From Devosia oryzisoli (GTDB lineage Bacteria > Pseudomonadota > Alphaproteobacteria > Rhizobiales > Devosiaceae): a DNA stretch of 64,000 bases. The stretch covers positions 1 to 64,000 of the forward strand of contig NZ_JACYFU010000001.1 in the NCBI RefSeq assembly GCF_014837245.1, in the 5' to 3' direction. Every line of letters begins with the position of its first letter. Within the stretch, counting starts at the first letter, position 1. Below, in pieces: positions 8,514-17,741 of the stretch. Position numbers and translations under genes: made by a program. The notes under the pieces are model-generated. The model made no database searches, was not told where the DNA came from, and saw only the letters and a list, made by a program, of their open reading frames with translations.

Positions 8514-9515
8514 TTGAACAAGACCCTGCCCATCGCCCTCGCCGGTCTGCTGCTTTCCGTTTCCGCTGCTGTTGCGCAGGACGACACCTCGCTGAGTCTC
8601 GACACCGTCAACACCGCCAGGCTCGGCACCCTCCTTGCCCAAGACGACGGCGCCGCAGACGAGAGGGCAGAAGCAGAAGGGCCGCGCCCCGTCATCGTGC
8701 GCCTGCAGGTCCTGCTCGATCGGGCCGGAGCGTCCCCTGGCGTCATCGACGGCTATGACGGTGAAAACGTCCGCAAGGCCATCGCAGGCCTCGAGACGCT
8801 GAACGGTCTGAATGCAGGCGGGGAACTCGATGACGAGGTGGTCGGTCTGCTCGAGACCGACAATCCCGTTCTCATGGGTTATACCGTCACGCAGGATGAT
8901 GCCGACCGGATCGTCGACCCTCTGCCGGACGACTATGCCGAACTCGCCAAACGGGACTTTCTTGGCTTCACCAGCGTCGCCGAAGAACTGGCTGAACGCT
9001 TCCACATGGATATCGACCTGCTCAAGGCGCTGAACCCCGATACGCGTTTCGCGGTTGGGGAGGAGATCGTGGTGGCCAACCCTGGCGATGCGCGTGAGGG
9101 CAAGGTTGCCCGCATCGAGGCCGACAAGAAGGCCGGTCAGGTCCGCGCCTATGACGAAAGCGACAGGCTGATCGTTGCCTACCCGGCGACGGTCGGCAGC
9201 CGAGACAATCCTTCGCCCCAAGGCACGCACACCGTCGAGGCGATTGCGCCGGAGCCCAACTACACCTATCGACCCGACGAGAACTTCAAACAGGGCGACA
9301 ATGACGAGCCGCTGGTGCTGGCGCCGGGACCCAACAACCCGGTAGGAAGTGTCTGGATCGATCTTTCCGAGCCCACATTCGGCATTCATGGCACGCCGGA
9401 GCCGGAACATATCGGCAAGACCGCCTCGCATGGCTGCGTGCGCCTGACGAACTGGGATGCTGAAGAACTCGCTGCGATGGTGGAAAACGGCGTGACGGTG
9501 GATTTCGTGCAGTAG
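8514..9515 (+). CDS. L,D-transpeptidase (YkuD family) with N-terminal peptidoglycan-binding region
   Basis: This enzyme class forms 3-3 cross-links in periplasmic peptidoglycan or anchors proteins to it. From the TTG start (preceded by AAGGAAG) the 333-residue protein has a clear signal peptide (LNKTLPIALAGLLLSVSAAVA|QDD). A PG_binding_1-like helical region follows (about 55-110), then a LysM-like/linker part, and the YkuD domain (about 205-333). The catalytic signature is intact: IHGTPEP, then SHGCVRLTN with the nucleophilic cysteine. An in-frame ATG 14 codons upstream is a possible alternative but lacks a good ribosome site and would bury the signal peptide. It stands alone after the gguB terminator. 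Confidence 0.88.
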   Translation: MNKTLPIALAGLLLSVSAAVAQDDTSLSLDTVNTARLGTLLAQDDGAADERAEAEGPRPVIVRLQVLLDRAGASPGVIDGYDGENVRKAIAGLETLNGLNAGGELDDEVVGLLETDNPVLMGYTVTQDDADRIVDPLPDDYAELAKRDFLGFTSVAEELAERFHMDIDLLKALNPDTRFAVGEEIVVANPGDAREGKVARIEADKKAGQVRAYDESDRLIVAYPATVGSRDNPSPQGTHTVEAIAPEPNYTYRPDENFKQGDNDEPLVLAPGPNNPVGSVWIDLSEPTFGIHGTPEPEHIGKTASHGCVRLTNWDAEELAAMVENGVTVDFVQ

Positions 9516-9563
9516 CCTCCGGCGACTACAGATCGCCGATCCCGCTCTTGACCGCGACTTTCC

Positions 9564-9586
9564 AATGTAACTATGTAAGTTACATT
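9564..9586. promoter_or_regulatory. Perfect 9-bp inverted repeat, likely repressor operator
   Basis: AATGTAACT-N5-AGTTACATT lies 13 bp before the methyltransferase start and just before its Shine-Dalgarno. It is AT-rich in a GC-rich genome and has no T-run, so it reads as a binding site (TetR or similar) rather than a terminator. No regulator gene is adjacent. Confidence 0.5.
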
Positions 9587-9598
9587 TTGGAGTGTCCG

Positions 9599-10276
9599 AT
9601 GGCCAAGACCCCATTCACCAATGCTTCTGCTGCGTATCTTGATGGCCCGCGCCGTCAGGTGCCGGGGTTTGGCGACCTGCACCGCATGGTCTCGATGCTC
9701 CTGCAGGAGCGGGTGCCGGAGCGGGCGCGCATTCTCGTTCTGGGTGCGGGCGGCGGGCTGGAACTGAAGGCGTTGGCCGATACCCATCCCGACTGGCGCT
9801 TTGTCGGCGTCGATCCCTCGGCCGCCATGCTGGACCTGGCAAAGGACACCGCGAAAGACCACCTGGACCGGATTGCCTTCGTGCAGGGCACTGTGGAGGC
9901 CGCGCCATCCGACCTGTTCGATGGCGCGCTGTGTCTCCTGACCTTCCACTTTATCGTAGAGAAGGACCGGGCGACAACGCTGGCCGCCCTGCGCCAGCGA
10001 CTTGTCCCGGGGGCACCCCTCGTGCTTGCGCATCTGAGCTTTCCGCAGCGCGAACCGGAGCGCTCGCGCTGGATCGCGCGGCACGTGCTCTGGGGCGCGG
10101 CCGCAGACGCCGGTGCTGCCCAGTTTGCGGTGGCCGAGGAGGCGATCCGGACGCGGCTGACCATCCTCGATCCCGCCGAGGAGGAGCGAATGCTGCGGGA
10201 CGCCGGCTTCGCCGAGGTCGAACTGTTCTACGCCGGGCTCAGCTTGCGGGGCTGGTCAGCCATCGCGGGCCATTGA
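9599..10276 (+). CDS. Class I SAM-dependent methyltransferase
   Basis: A 225-residue cytosolic methyltransferase. Motif I is ILVLGAGGGLELKALA (near residue 46), motif II RFVGVDPSAAMLDLA, and the motif IV region LFDGALCLLTFHFI. The C-terminal part resembles the CmoA/YecO-like and small-molecule methyltransferase group. The ATG with GGAG seven bases upstream was preferred to an upstream in-frame TTG/ATG without ribosome site. A perfect palindrome immediately upstream suggests expression is controlled by a dedicated repressor. The substrate is not deducible. The next gene converges from the other strand. Confidence 0.85.
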   Translation: MAKTPFTNASAAYLDGPRRQVPGFGDLHRMVSMLLQERVPERARILVLGAGGGLELKALADTHPDWRFVGVDPSAAMLDLAKDTAKDHLDRIAFVQGTVEAAPSDLFDGALCLLTFHFIVEKDRATTLAALRQRLVPGAPLVLAHLSFPQREPERSRWIARHVLWGAAADAGAAQFAVAEEAIRTRLTILDPAEEERMLRDAGFAEVELFYAGLSLRGWSAIAGH

Positions 10277-10294
10277 GGCGGCGCCGTGCCAGCG

Positions 10295-10882
10295 TCAGAG
10301 CTTGAACCTTACCCCCACGGTCGCCGCGTTCGATCCATCGATGTCCGCCAAAGTCCCATATCCGCCCGAGCGGTGCTGGATGCGCGCGAAAGCCTCTAGG
10401 CCGGGTAGCGCGGCGTGGGACACGGCAATCTCGGGCCCGAGATAGAACAGCGCCGACACGTTTTGCCCGACCGCCGCCGCGCGCTGCGTCTCGACGCCGA
10501 TCGTATCGGAGACGAGGGACAGCCCGGCGGTAATGGAAGGGGAGAGTGTGAAGTCGCCCAGGGTGACGCCGTCATTCTTGAGCACGAAGCCGCCCCAAAC
10601 CTCGGTGGACACGTCGGACCCCAGGCGGAGCCCGGCACCCAATTCCACGCCGGCGTGAAAATTGGCCGGCAGGTCGGCAAAGAAAGTCTGGTAACCGGCT
10701 CCGATGAAGGAGTTCGGCTCGTAGTGGTCGCGCCAGAACGCGGCGGTTTCCCAGACCCATTCGCTCTGGAACCGTCCCGCGAAAAAGAACACGTTCGAGC
10801 CATCGACGATCGGATCGGCATTGGCCGGCGCGGCCGAAGCGAGCGCGAACAGAAGAAGTGACGTTGCCCTGGCAAGGTGCAT
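10295..10882 (-). CDS. Small secreted outer-membrane beta-barrel protein, PagL-like appearance
   Basis: The 195-residue product has a signal peptide (residues 1-22, PANA|DPIV) and alternating amphipathic strands with many glycines and aromatics (SFIGAGYQTFFAD, FHAGVELGAGLRLGSDVSTEVWGGFVL). It ends VGVRFKL, in the manner of outer-membrane barrels. Near the C-terminus HRSGGYG followed by a final strand recalls the His-x-Ser catalytic dyad of lipid A deacylase PagL and related acyloxyacyl hydrolases, but overall similarity is weak. I call it an outer-membrane barrel with a possible PagL-type active site. It lies convergent with the methyltransferase gene and upstream of nothing obvious. Confidence 0.6.
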   Translation of the reverse strand: MHLARATSLLLFALASAAPANADPIVDGSNVFFFAGRFQSEWVWETAAFWRDHYEPNSFIGAGYQTFFADLPANFHAGVELGAGLRLGSDVSTEVWGGFVLKNDGVTLGDFTLSPSITAGLSLVSDTIGVETQRAAAVGQNVSALFYLGPEIAVSHAALPGLEAFARIQHRSGGYGTLADIDGSNAATVGVRFKL

Positions 10883-11005
10883 TCAGAAAAGCTCCCCACC
10901 CCCCATCGACAACCTTAGCAGCGACCGTTCCGCTGGCAAGCCATTAGCTGGTAACGTTTTTCAGGTGCGGCCTGCGTGCAACAGGGAGTGAAACTGCGTA
11001 GCGGA

Positions 11006-14000
11006 TTACGCCTGAAGTGGATCCGCGGGCTCCGAACGCGTCGCCGCGTCATCCAGTTCCCGATTGAGCCGCGCTTCTTCTTCCACCTTGGGCCGCGAGA
11101 AGCGAGCCAGAATCAGATAGGCCACGGGGGTGAGGTAGAGGGTCGAGATCGCCGCAAAGCTCAGGCCCCCCACGATGACCCATCCCAGGGCTGTGCGGGC
11201 CTCGGCCCCGGCGCCCGAGGCGAGGACCAGCGGCACCCCGCCCAAAATCGTCGCGATCATCGTCATCATCACCGGCCGCAGCCGGATGTTGGAGGCCTGC
11301 TCCACTGCCTCGCGGACGGAAAGGCCCCGGTCGCGCAGCTGGTTGGCGAATTCGACGATCAGGATGCCGTTCTTGGCCATGATGCCGACGAGCAGCACCA
11401 GCCCGATCTGGCTGAAGATGTTGAGACTGCCGCCGGTGAGGAGGATCGCGTAGATGCCGGCGGCTACACCAAAGGGCACCGTCGCCATCACGATGATCGC
11501 GCTCCAGAAGCTTTCGAACTGGGCGGCGAGCACGAGCAGGATGATCACCAGGGCAAAGCCGAAGGTGATGAAGAGGCCGTTATTGGCTTCGCCCAGCGTC
11601 TTGGCTTCCGCCAGCGGCAGGATGGAGGTGCCCTCGGGCAGCAGAGGCGCCGCGATCTCCTGCAGTTGCGCATAGGCATCGCCCAGCGCCAGGCCCTCTT
11701 CAAGGCTGGCCGACACCGTCACGGCGCGGCGCTGTTCCTCGCGCCGCAAGGAGGGCGGCACGGCGGATTCCTCGATGCTGGCGATGGTCGACATGGGCAC
11801 GTAGCGCCCGTCGCCGGTACGCACGAAGAGGGTTTCGAGATCGCGCGGATCGTTGACCGGGTTGGTGGTCGAGACCATGCGGACCGAATAGCTCCTGTCG
11901 TTGATGAAGACGTTGCCCACCTGGGCGCCGTCGATCATGGCCTGCATGGTGGTGGCGAGGCCGTTGATGTCGATGCCGAGGGCGTCCGCCTTGGTGCGGT
12001 CGACGGTCAACGTCAGCTGCGGCTGGGTGGTGTCGAAATCGACGCTGACGCGACCGAAGCGGCCATCGTCTTCCAGCTTGTCGGCAATGGACTGGGCCGT
12101 TTGCGCCAGCACGGCATAGTCCGAGCCGGCGACGGCAAATTGCAGGCCTGAACCGCCGCCGCGAATGCCCAGGCTATTGCCCTGCATCACAAAGGCGCGG
12201 ACACCGGGCACCTGCGCCATGAGCCCGGTGATTTCGCCCGCGATCTGCTGCTGGCTGCGCGCGCGCTCTTCCCATGGGGCCAGGCTCAGGGTGAGGAAAC
12301 CGCCATTGCCCCAGCCCGAGAGCACGAAGAGCGAGGTGGCTTCGCCGCTCTCGAGATAGGGCTTGAGCATTGTTTCAACCTGCCCGAGCCGGGTCTTGAC
12401 GAAGTCGAGGCTGACCGTATCGGGCGCCGAGACGCGAATGCTGACGACGGAGCGGTCCTCGGACGGCGTGATTTCCTGGCGCAGATTGCCATAGGCGAAG
12501 AAGGCCGAGCCAGCGAATAGAGCGGCAATGACAAGGACCACCAGGGGATTGCGCAGGGCCAGGCCCAGCGTCACCCGATAGAAGCCGGCCAATGCACGGC
12601 CGAGCGCGCCGAACACGCCGTCATGTGTTTCCCCGGCACTTTGCTTGAGCAGGCGCGAGGCGATCATCGGCCCCATGGAGAGGGCGACGATGGACGAGAG
12701 GAGCACGGCGATGGCGAGGGTATAGCCGAACTCGCGGAAGAGCTGCCCGGTCTGCCCGCCGAGGAACGAGAGCGGAATGAAGACGGCGGCCAGCGTCAGC
12801 GTGGTGGCAATGACCGCGAAGAACACTTCCTGCGTACCCAGCACGGCGGCGGCTCGCGGCCCGGCACCCAGATGCTTCCGGCGCACGATGTTTTCGAGCA
12901 CGACAATGGAATCATCCACCACGAGCCCCGTGGCGAGAACCAAGGCCAGGAGGGTGATGATGTTGAGCGAAAAGCCCGCGACGTACATGCCCGCTACAGC
13001 GCCCAGCAAGGCGATGGGCATGGAAATGGCGGGGACGATGGTGGCGCGCCAGTCGAGCAGGAAGAGGAAGATGATGGCGATCACCACCACCAGCGCCACG
13101 ACCAGCGCAATTTCCACCTCGTGCAGGGCTCCCTGGATGAAGATGGCGTCGTCGCTGGAAACCTTGACGTTCACCCCGGCCGGCAGGGTAGTGTTGAGCT
13201 CGTCAACGGCCGCGTGAACGGCCTCGGAGATGGCGATGGTGTTCGATTGCGCCTGCCGCACGATGCCAAGACCAATGGCCGGGCGCCCATCGGCGCGAAT
13301 GGCAGAGGTGCTCGCGCCGGCATCGAACACGACGCTGGCGACGTCCCCGAGCAGCGTCCTGTCCTTGATGACCAGGTTCTCGAAATCGGCCGGCGTCGTC
13401 AGCTCGGAAATGGCGCGGACGGCAATGTTCTGGTTGGGGCCGTTGAGCGAGCCTGCGGGTGCATCGAAGGCGATGGTCGAAAGCGCGCTCCGGATGTCGG
13501 CGACCGTGAGGCCGCGGCTGGCGAGCTTGACCGGGTCGACGTCAACCTCGAAGGCCGTCTCGCGCGCGCCGTACACCTGAACCTCGGCAACTCCGTCGAT
13601 CGAGCCCAGCTTCTCGGCGATGATGTTCTCGGCCAGGTCGCTGAGGTCGGCGACGCTCATGGTGTCCGAGGTGACGGCGAGCTGGATGATGGCCTGCGCG
13701 TCGCTGTCGGCCTTGAAGATGGTGGGATCGTCCACGCCATCGGGCAGGCTCCGGCCGATGCGGCTCAGCGCGTCCCGCACGTCCGAAGTCGCGACATCGA
13801 GATTGGTGTTCTCCGAGAACTCGAGCGTTACGCGGCTCGAGCCGACCGATGAGCGGGAGGAAATGCCGGTAACGCCCTGCACGCGGGCAACAGCACCCTC
13901 CACTCTCGCCGTGATCTCACGATCGACGGTTTCGGCTGCGGCGCCCTCGAAACTGGTCGAGATCGACAGCACAGGCCGCTCGACGCTCGGCAGTTCGCGC

Positions 14001-14131
14001 ACTTCGATGCCGATCAGGGCCGCCAGACCCGCGACGACGATCAGCGAATTGATGACGATGGCCATGACCGGACGGCGCACGAAGAGGGTGGCCAGGAGCC
14101 CGCCACGTTCGTTCTTGCTTTCGATCGACAT
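11006..14131 (-). CDS. RND-family multidrug efflux transporter, inner-membrane subunit
   Basis: A 1041-residue HAE-1/AcrB-type proton antiporter with twelve membrane helices and two large periplasmic loops. The proton-relay residues are present: LATGLVVDDSIVVLEN in helix 4 (twin Asp) and LLVGIMAKNGILIVEFANQLRD in helix 10 (Lys-Asn). It expels lipophilic compounds through an outer-membrane channel. It lies 12 bp downstream of its adaptor gene on the same strand. No TolC-like gene is adjacent, so the pump presumably borrows a channel. Length and motifs match the family; the start ATG follows directly on the adaptor stop. Confidence 0.94.
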   Translation of the reverse strand: MSIESKNERGGLLATLFVRRPVMAIVINSLIVVAGLAALIGIEVRELPSVERPVLSISTSFEGAAAETVDREITARVEGAVARVQGVTGISSRSSVGSSRVTLEFSENTNLDVATSDVRDALSRIGRSLPDGVDDPTIFKADSDAQAIIQLAVTSDTMSVADLSDLAENIIAEKLGSIDGVAEVQVYGARETAFEVDVDPVKLASRGLTVADIRSALSTIAFDAPAGSLNGPNQNIAVRAISELTTPADFENLVIKDRTLLGDVASVVFDAGASTSAIRADGRPAIGLGIVRQAQSNTIAISEAVHAAVDELNTTLPAGVNVKVSSDDAIFIQGALHEVEIALVVALVVVIAIIFLFLLDWRATIVPAISMPIALLGAVAGMYVAGFSLNIITLLALVLATGLVVDDSIVVLENIVRRKHLGAGPRAAAVLGTQEVFFAVIATTLTLAAVFIPLSFLGGQTGQLFREFGYTLAIAVLLSSIVALSMGPMIASRLLKQSAGETHDGVFGALGRALAGFYRVTLGLALRNPLVVLVIAALFAGSAFFAYGNLRQEITPSEDRSVVSIRVSAPDTVSLDFVKTRLGQVETMLKPYLESGEATSLFVLSGWGNGGFLTLSLAPWEERARSQQQIAGEITGLMAQVPGVRAFVMQGNSLGIRGGGSGLQFAVAGSDYAVLAQTAQSIADKLEDDGRFGRVSVDFDTTQPQLTLTVDRTKADALGIDINGLATTMQAMIDGAQVGNVFINDRSYSVRMVSTTNPVNDPRDLETLFVRTGDGRYVPMSTIASIEESAVPPSLRREEQRRAVTVSASLEEGLALGDAYAQLQEIAAPLLPEGTSILPLAEAKTLGEANNGLFITFGFALVIILLVLAAQFESFWSAIIVMATVPFGVAAGIYAILLTGGSLNIFSQIGLVLLVGIMAKNGILIVEFANQLRDRGLSVREAVEQASNIRLRPVMMTMIATILGGVPLVLASGAGAEARTALGWVIVGGLSFAAISTLYLTPVAYLILARFSRPKVEEEARLNRELDDAATRSEPADPLQA

Positions 14132-14143
14132 GGCCCGTCCCCC

Positions 14144-15364
14144 TCAGTTTCCGGCCGGCGCGGCGCTGGCCGCCGATGCCGTCTCGGCCTCGTCGCCCCG
14201 GCCGTCAGGACCTTCGATGAGGTTGACATCGGCCCCTTCGCTGAGCTGCAGGATGCCCTCGGTGATGACCGGGTCGCCAGCCGCCAGATCGGCGCGCACC
14301 AGTACGCCGTCGCTGTTGCGCTGGATGATCTCGGCCATGACCTTGGTGGCTTTGCCGGCTTCATATTTCCACACATAGGAGCCTTGGGCCGACCACAGGA
14401 TCGCCAGCGGATTGACCGCCGGATAGGTCTCGCCGGGAAAATCGAGACGGACGGCAAAGCTCATGCCTGCCCGCAGCCGGCCATCGGGATTGGGAATTTC
14501 GGCCTGCACCTGCAAGGTTCGGCTGGCCGGGTCTATGCGGCTGTCGATGGCCGAAACGGTGCCGGTGAATTCCTGGCCGGGCAGGGCGGTGGCCGAGACG
14601 GTCACCGGCTGGTCGACGTCGATCTGGCCGGCGTAGCGCTCGGGCACCCAGAAGTCGATCAGGATGGAAGATGTGTCGTCGATGGTGGTTATGGCCGTCT
14701 GCGCCGCAACGTAATTGCCGGGGTTCACGCGGATCAGCCCCACGGTGCCGCCGATGGGGCTCGTGATCGTCTTGCGGTCGAGGGCCAGGCGCGCGTTGCG
14801 CAGCTCCAGTTCCGCATTGGCCTTGGCCAGTTCGGCTGCGGTCAGCGCGGTGTTGGCAACAATGTTGGAACTGGCCAGGCCCTGCGTGCGGGCGAGGGCG
14901 GCTTCGGCGTCTTCCAGCGCCAGTTGCGCGCCGTCGAACTCGATCTGCTCGGCCTCGCTCTTGAAGCGGGCGATGACGTCGCCGGCCTCTACCGTCTGGC
15001 CCGGGCGCACCAGCACTTCCGCCAGTTCGCCCCCTGCCGGCGCAGCCACGGAGACGCTGCGCGCCGCGCTCGCCTCGCCGACGGCCGAAAGGGCGCTATT
15101 GATGGTGGCCATCCTGACGGCAGCGGTGATGACATTGGTTTGCCGCCCGGCAAACCCACCCCGGCGGCCGCCACCGTCCGGCCCCGCGCCGCCTCGGCCG
15201 CCGCCGGTCGGACCCACCTGTTCGGTGGGTTTTGGGCCGAAGGGAAGGCTTATGTCCCAGCTCTCGAGTGTGCGGGGTGCGCTGGGCACGAGGTACAACC
15301 AGATGAGGCCGGCAACCAGGAGAACAGCAAGGGAGGCGAGAAGCTGCCGGAGTGCACTCAGCAT
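14144..15364 (-). CDS. RND efflux periplasmic adaptor (membrane fusion protein) with a Gly/Arg-rich linker
   Basis: The adaptor links the inner-membrane pump to an outer-membrane channel. It has an N-terminal membrane anchor (about residues 7-26), a lipoyl/barrel-sandwich part (AAPAGGELAEVLVRPGQTVEAGDVIARFKSE), a helical hairpin, a beta-barrel (IDFWVPERYAGQIDVDQPVTVSATALPGQ) and the membrane-proximal domain. Residues about 45-75 form an unusual linker, almost only Gly, Arg and Pro, between anchor and lipoyl domain. ATG at MLSALRQLL is used; a GTG six codons upstream is equally open and neither has a clear ribosome site. It is first in a two-gene operon with the RND pump. Confidence 0.88.
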   Translation of the reverse strand: MLSALRQLLASLAVLLVAGLIWLYLVPSAPRTLESWDISLPFGPKPTEQVGPTGGGRGGAGPDGGGRRGGFAGRQTNVITAAVRMATINSALSAVGEASAARSVSVAAPAGGELAEVLVRPGQTVEAGDVIARFKSEAEQIEFDGAQLALEDAEAALARTQGLASSNIVANTALTAAELAKANAELELRNARLALDRKTITSPIGGTVGLIRVNPGNYVAAQTAITTIDDTSSILIDFWVPERYAGQIDVDQPVTVSATALPGQEFTGTVSAIDSRIDPASRTLQVQAEIPNPDGRLRAGMSFAVRLDFPGETYPAVNPLAILWSAQGSYVWKYEAGKATKVMAEIIQRNSDGVLVRADLAAGDPVITEGILQLSEGADVNLIEGPDGRGDEAETASAASAAPAGN

Positions 15365-15456
15365 CAAGGTCCAAATCTGCACGTGACTAAAACGAAGCAG
15401 ACACTAGCAGCGGCGGAACAGGCGCGGGATTACAATCGCGTAATTTTGGCGAAATC

Positions 15457-16290
15457 TCAGGCTTCCACCTCGGCGTCGGGCCGGGCCCCCCATTCTGCCC
15501 ACGACCCGTCATAGACAGCGACATCGCGGGCCCCGGCCCGTTCCAGGGCCAGCGCCAGGGTGACGGCGGTGATGCCGGAGCCGCAAGAGGTGATGATGGG
15601 TTTTTCCAGGTCGACGCCGCGGGCCTCGAACAGGCCCTGAAGTTCTTCGGCCGGCTTCATGCGGCCGTTCTCGGTGAGGAGGCTCACCGGCACGTTGAGG
15701 CTGCCCGGAATGTGGCCCGAGCGCAGGCCGGCGCGAGGTTCTGGCGCTTCGCCGTGGAACCGGGGGGCAGGGCGCGCGTCGATGATCTGGGCCGCGTTGT
15801 CCCTGCTGCGCGCCTGCACGCGATCGAAGCTGGCGATGCGATCGGGGTCGATATCGGGGACGAACCGGGCGCGGGGCCGGGACGACAGGCCCGCTTCCAC
15901 GGGGCGGCGCTCGGCCCGCCATTTGGGGCCGCCGCCCTCGAGCATCGCGACATTGCGGGCGCCGAAGGTGCGCAGCGTCCACCAGACGCGGGGAGCGCTG
16001 AACAGCCCCACCTCGTCGTAGACGACGATGGTCATGCTCTCGGCAATGCCCAGGGCCCCCACCATGCGCGCAAAATCGGACGGCTCGGGCAGCATGTGGG
16101 GCAGGGTGCTGTCGGTGTCGGCGATACCGTCGATATCGAAGAAGACGGCGCCGGGAATGTGTCCAGCCAGGTACTCGGCCTGCGCATTGCGCGCCGCGTT
16201 CGGCATGTGCCAGCTCGCGTCGACCACGATCAGGTCGGGATCGTTGAGGTGTTGCGCCAGCCAGTCGGTGGTGACGAACGGCGTATCCAT
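15457..16290 (-). CDS. sseA: 3-mercaptopyruvate/thiosulfate sulfurtransferase (SseA-like)
   Basis: A 277-residue cytosolic protein with two rhodanese domains. The inactive N-terminal domain (about 1-130) has VDASWHMP and GHIPGAVFFDID. The catalytic C-terminal domain (about 150-270) has IDARPAPRFHGEAPEPRAGLRSGHIPGS-type sequence and the active-site loop SCGSGITA, whose CGSG[IV]T form is typical of 3-mercaptopyruvate sulfurtransferases rather than classical rhodaneses. It transfers sulfane sulfur from 3-mercaptopyruvate to thiols or cyanide. It is transcribed toward the efflux operon and appears to be monocistronic. Confidence 0.92.
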   Translation of the reverse strand: MDTPFVTTDWLAQHLNDPDLIVVDASWHMPNAARNAQAEYLAGHIPGAVFFDIDGIADTDSTLPHMLPEPSDFARMVGALGIAESMTIVVYDEVGLFSAPRVWWTLRTFGARNVAMLEGGGPKWRAERRPVEAGLSSRPRARFVPDIDPDRIASFDRVQARSRDNAAQIIDARPAPRFHGEAPEPRAGLRSGHIPGSLNVPVSLLTENGRMKPAEELQGLFEARGVDLEKPIITSCGSGITAVTLALALERAGARDVAVYDGSWAEWGARPDAEVEA

Positions 16291-16442
16291 GGCAAGCTCC
16301 CGCGCTGTGATCCTATTGCTAACGCTGCAAAAGGGGCTGCGGCAAGAACAATCCAGGCGCGCAGTGGTTCATTCGAGCCAAAGCAAAATTGCCACCAGCA
16401 TCGAGCGAACCCAGCTCTTCGCGGAGAACCGCGCGACAGCGC

Positions 16443-17456
16443 TCAGGGCGGCGGTCCGGAGCTTTCGCGCAAGACGAGCTCGACCGGCCAGAGCTCGTGC
16501 ACGTCCGCGGCCGGCTTGCCACCGACGATCTGCATCGTGAGTTCGGCGATGCGCTGTCCGGCCTGGCGAATGGAGGAGCGCGTCGTCGACATGGTCGGGT
16601 ACATGTTGTCGGCGTTGAGATAGGGAAAGACGTCGTCATGGGCGATCATCGAGACGTCCTTGCCCAGCGTCAGCCCCGCCTGGCGGATAGCGCGGAAGAC
16701 TCCGAGCGCCGTCATCATGGAGCCCGCGAGGAACGCGGTGGGACGCGGGCGCAGTTCCAGCATGGCCTGGGCGAGCCGGAACGCGACCTCGTCGGTGAAG
16801 ATGGAGTTGCCCATCAGGGCCTTGTCCGGTTGCAGGTCGCGCGCCGCCAGGGCCGTCAGATAACCCTCCTCGCGATGCTCGGCAAAGGTGCGACCCTTCA
16901 CGCCATTGAGCAGCGCGATGCGCCGGTGGCCGAGATCGACCAGGTGGGTAGTCGCCCGCTCCAAGGCTCCCCGATTGTCGATGTCGAGCCAGGCGACCGG
17001 CGCCCCCACATCCGTGCGCCCGTGCAGGACGAAGGGAATGCCCAGCTCCATCAGGAGTTCGGCCCGCTCGTCCCTCAAGGAGGGGGAGTGCAGAATGACC
17101 GCGTCCACCTTCTGGCTGGCAGCAAGGCGGCGATAGGCGGCCATTTCGTCCTGCTGCGAGGCGACGGTGGTGACCAGAAGATCGATCTCTTCCAGCGCCA
17201 TGCGTCCGCCCAGGCCACCCAGGAATTCGCTGGTATGGGGGCCGAACTCATCCGAGCCACGCAGGACCATGCCCACCGCGCCGGCCCGGCCAGTGGCGAG
17301 GCGCAATGCGCTGGCGTTGGGGCGATAGCCGAGTTCGGCCGCGGCCTCGGCGACGCGCCGGCGGGTCGCTTCCTTGACTTCGGGATACCCGTTGAGCGCG
17401 CGGCTCACCGTCGTCTGTGAAAGACCGAGATGGTGCGCGAGATCTTTCAGTCGCAT
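16443..17456 (-). CDS. thuR: LacI-family repressor of the thu disaccharide operon
   Basis: A 337-residue LacI/GalR regulator. The N-terminal helix-turn-helix and hinge (MRLKDLAHHLGLSQTTVSRALNGYPEVKEATRRRV) lead into a periplasmic-binding-like sensor domain ending VHELWPVELVLRESSGPPP, the usual family tail. It is divergent from thuE across a 461-bp gap containing at least three LacI-type sites, which makes it the probable disaccharide-responsive repressor of thuEFGKAB, as thuR is in Sinorhizobium. The start at the first residue of the HTH was chosen; upstream in-frame sequence is compositionally non-coding and there is no clear ribosome site. Confidence 0.88.
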   Translation of the reverse strand: MRLKDLAHHLGLSQTTVSRALNGYPEVKEATRRRVAEAAAELGYRPNASALRLATGRAGAVGMVLRGSDEFGPHTSEFLGGLGGRMALEEIDLLVTTVASQQDEMAAYRRLAASQKVDAVILHSPSLRDERAELLMELGIPFVLHGRTDVGAPVAWLDIDNRGALERATTHLVDLGHRRIALLNGVKGRTFAEHREEGYLTALAARDLQPDKALMGNSIFTDEVAFRLAQAMLELRPRPTAFLAGSMMTALGVFRAIRQAGLTLGKDVSMIAHDDVFPYLNADNMYPTMSTTRSSIRQAGQRIAELTMQIVGGKPAADVHELWPVELVLRESSGPPP

Positions 17457-17560
17457 GGCAGTTCGTGGCCCGGCACCCGCGCTGGCGAGATCACCAGCGG
17501 GCGCAAATCGGGCTGGCGGTCTCCTTGGCCGGAGTTCTCCGCCTTCCTCCTCCGGCGTCA

Positions 17561-17606
17561 TTCAAAGCGATTTCAATTTTTATAGCAAGTAGTCGGAAAC
17601 GATTGC
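17561..17606. promoter_or_regulatory. Two LacI-type operators near thuR
   Basis: CAAAGCGATTTCA lies at 17563-17575 and GGAAACGATTGC at 17595-17606. The second fits GNAANCGNTTNC exactly, the general LacI-family consensus. Their distance from the site at 17778 (about 180-210 bp) would allow looping. Confidence 0.55.
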
Positions 17607-17741
17607 GGAAGGTGAGGTGCGTACATCAGCCAAAAACTGGCCCCTTTACCATTGCCGAATTCGCGGCACCCATAAGCATTTGAAATTCCCAAGCAATTTT
17701 TTTCGACCTTCGAAATGTCTGAATTTCGCCGCGAGCCGTGC

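Noticed and set aside
6923-8746. A 607-codon minus-strand open frame
   Set aside because: Antisense to gguB and crosses its terminator; no domain.
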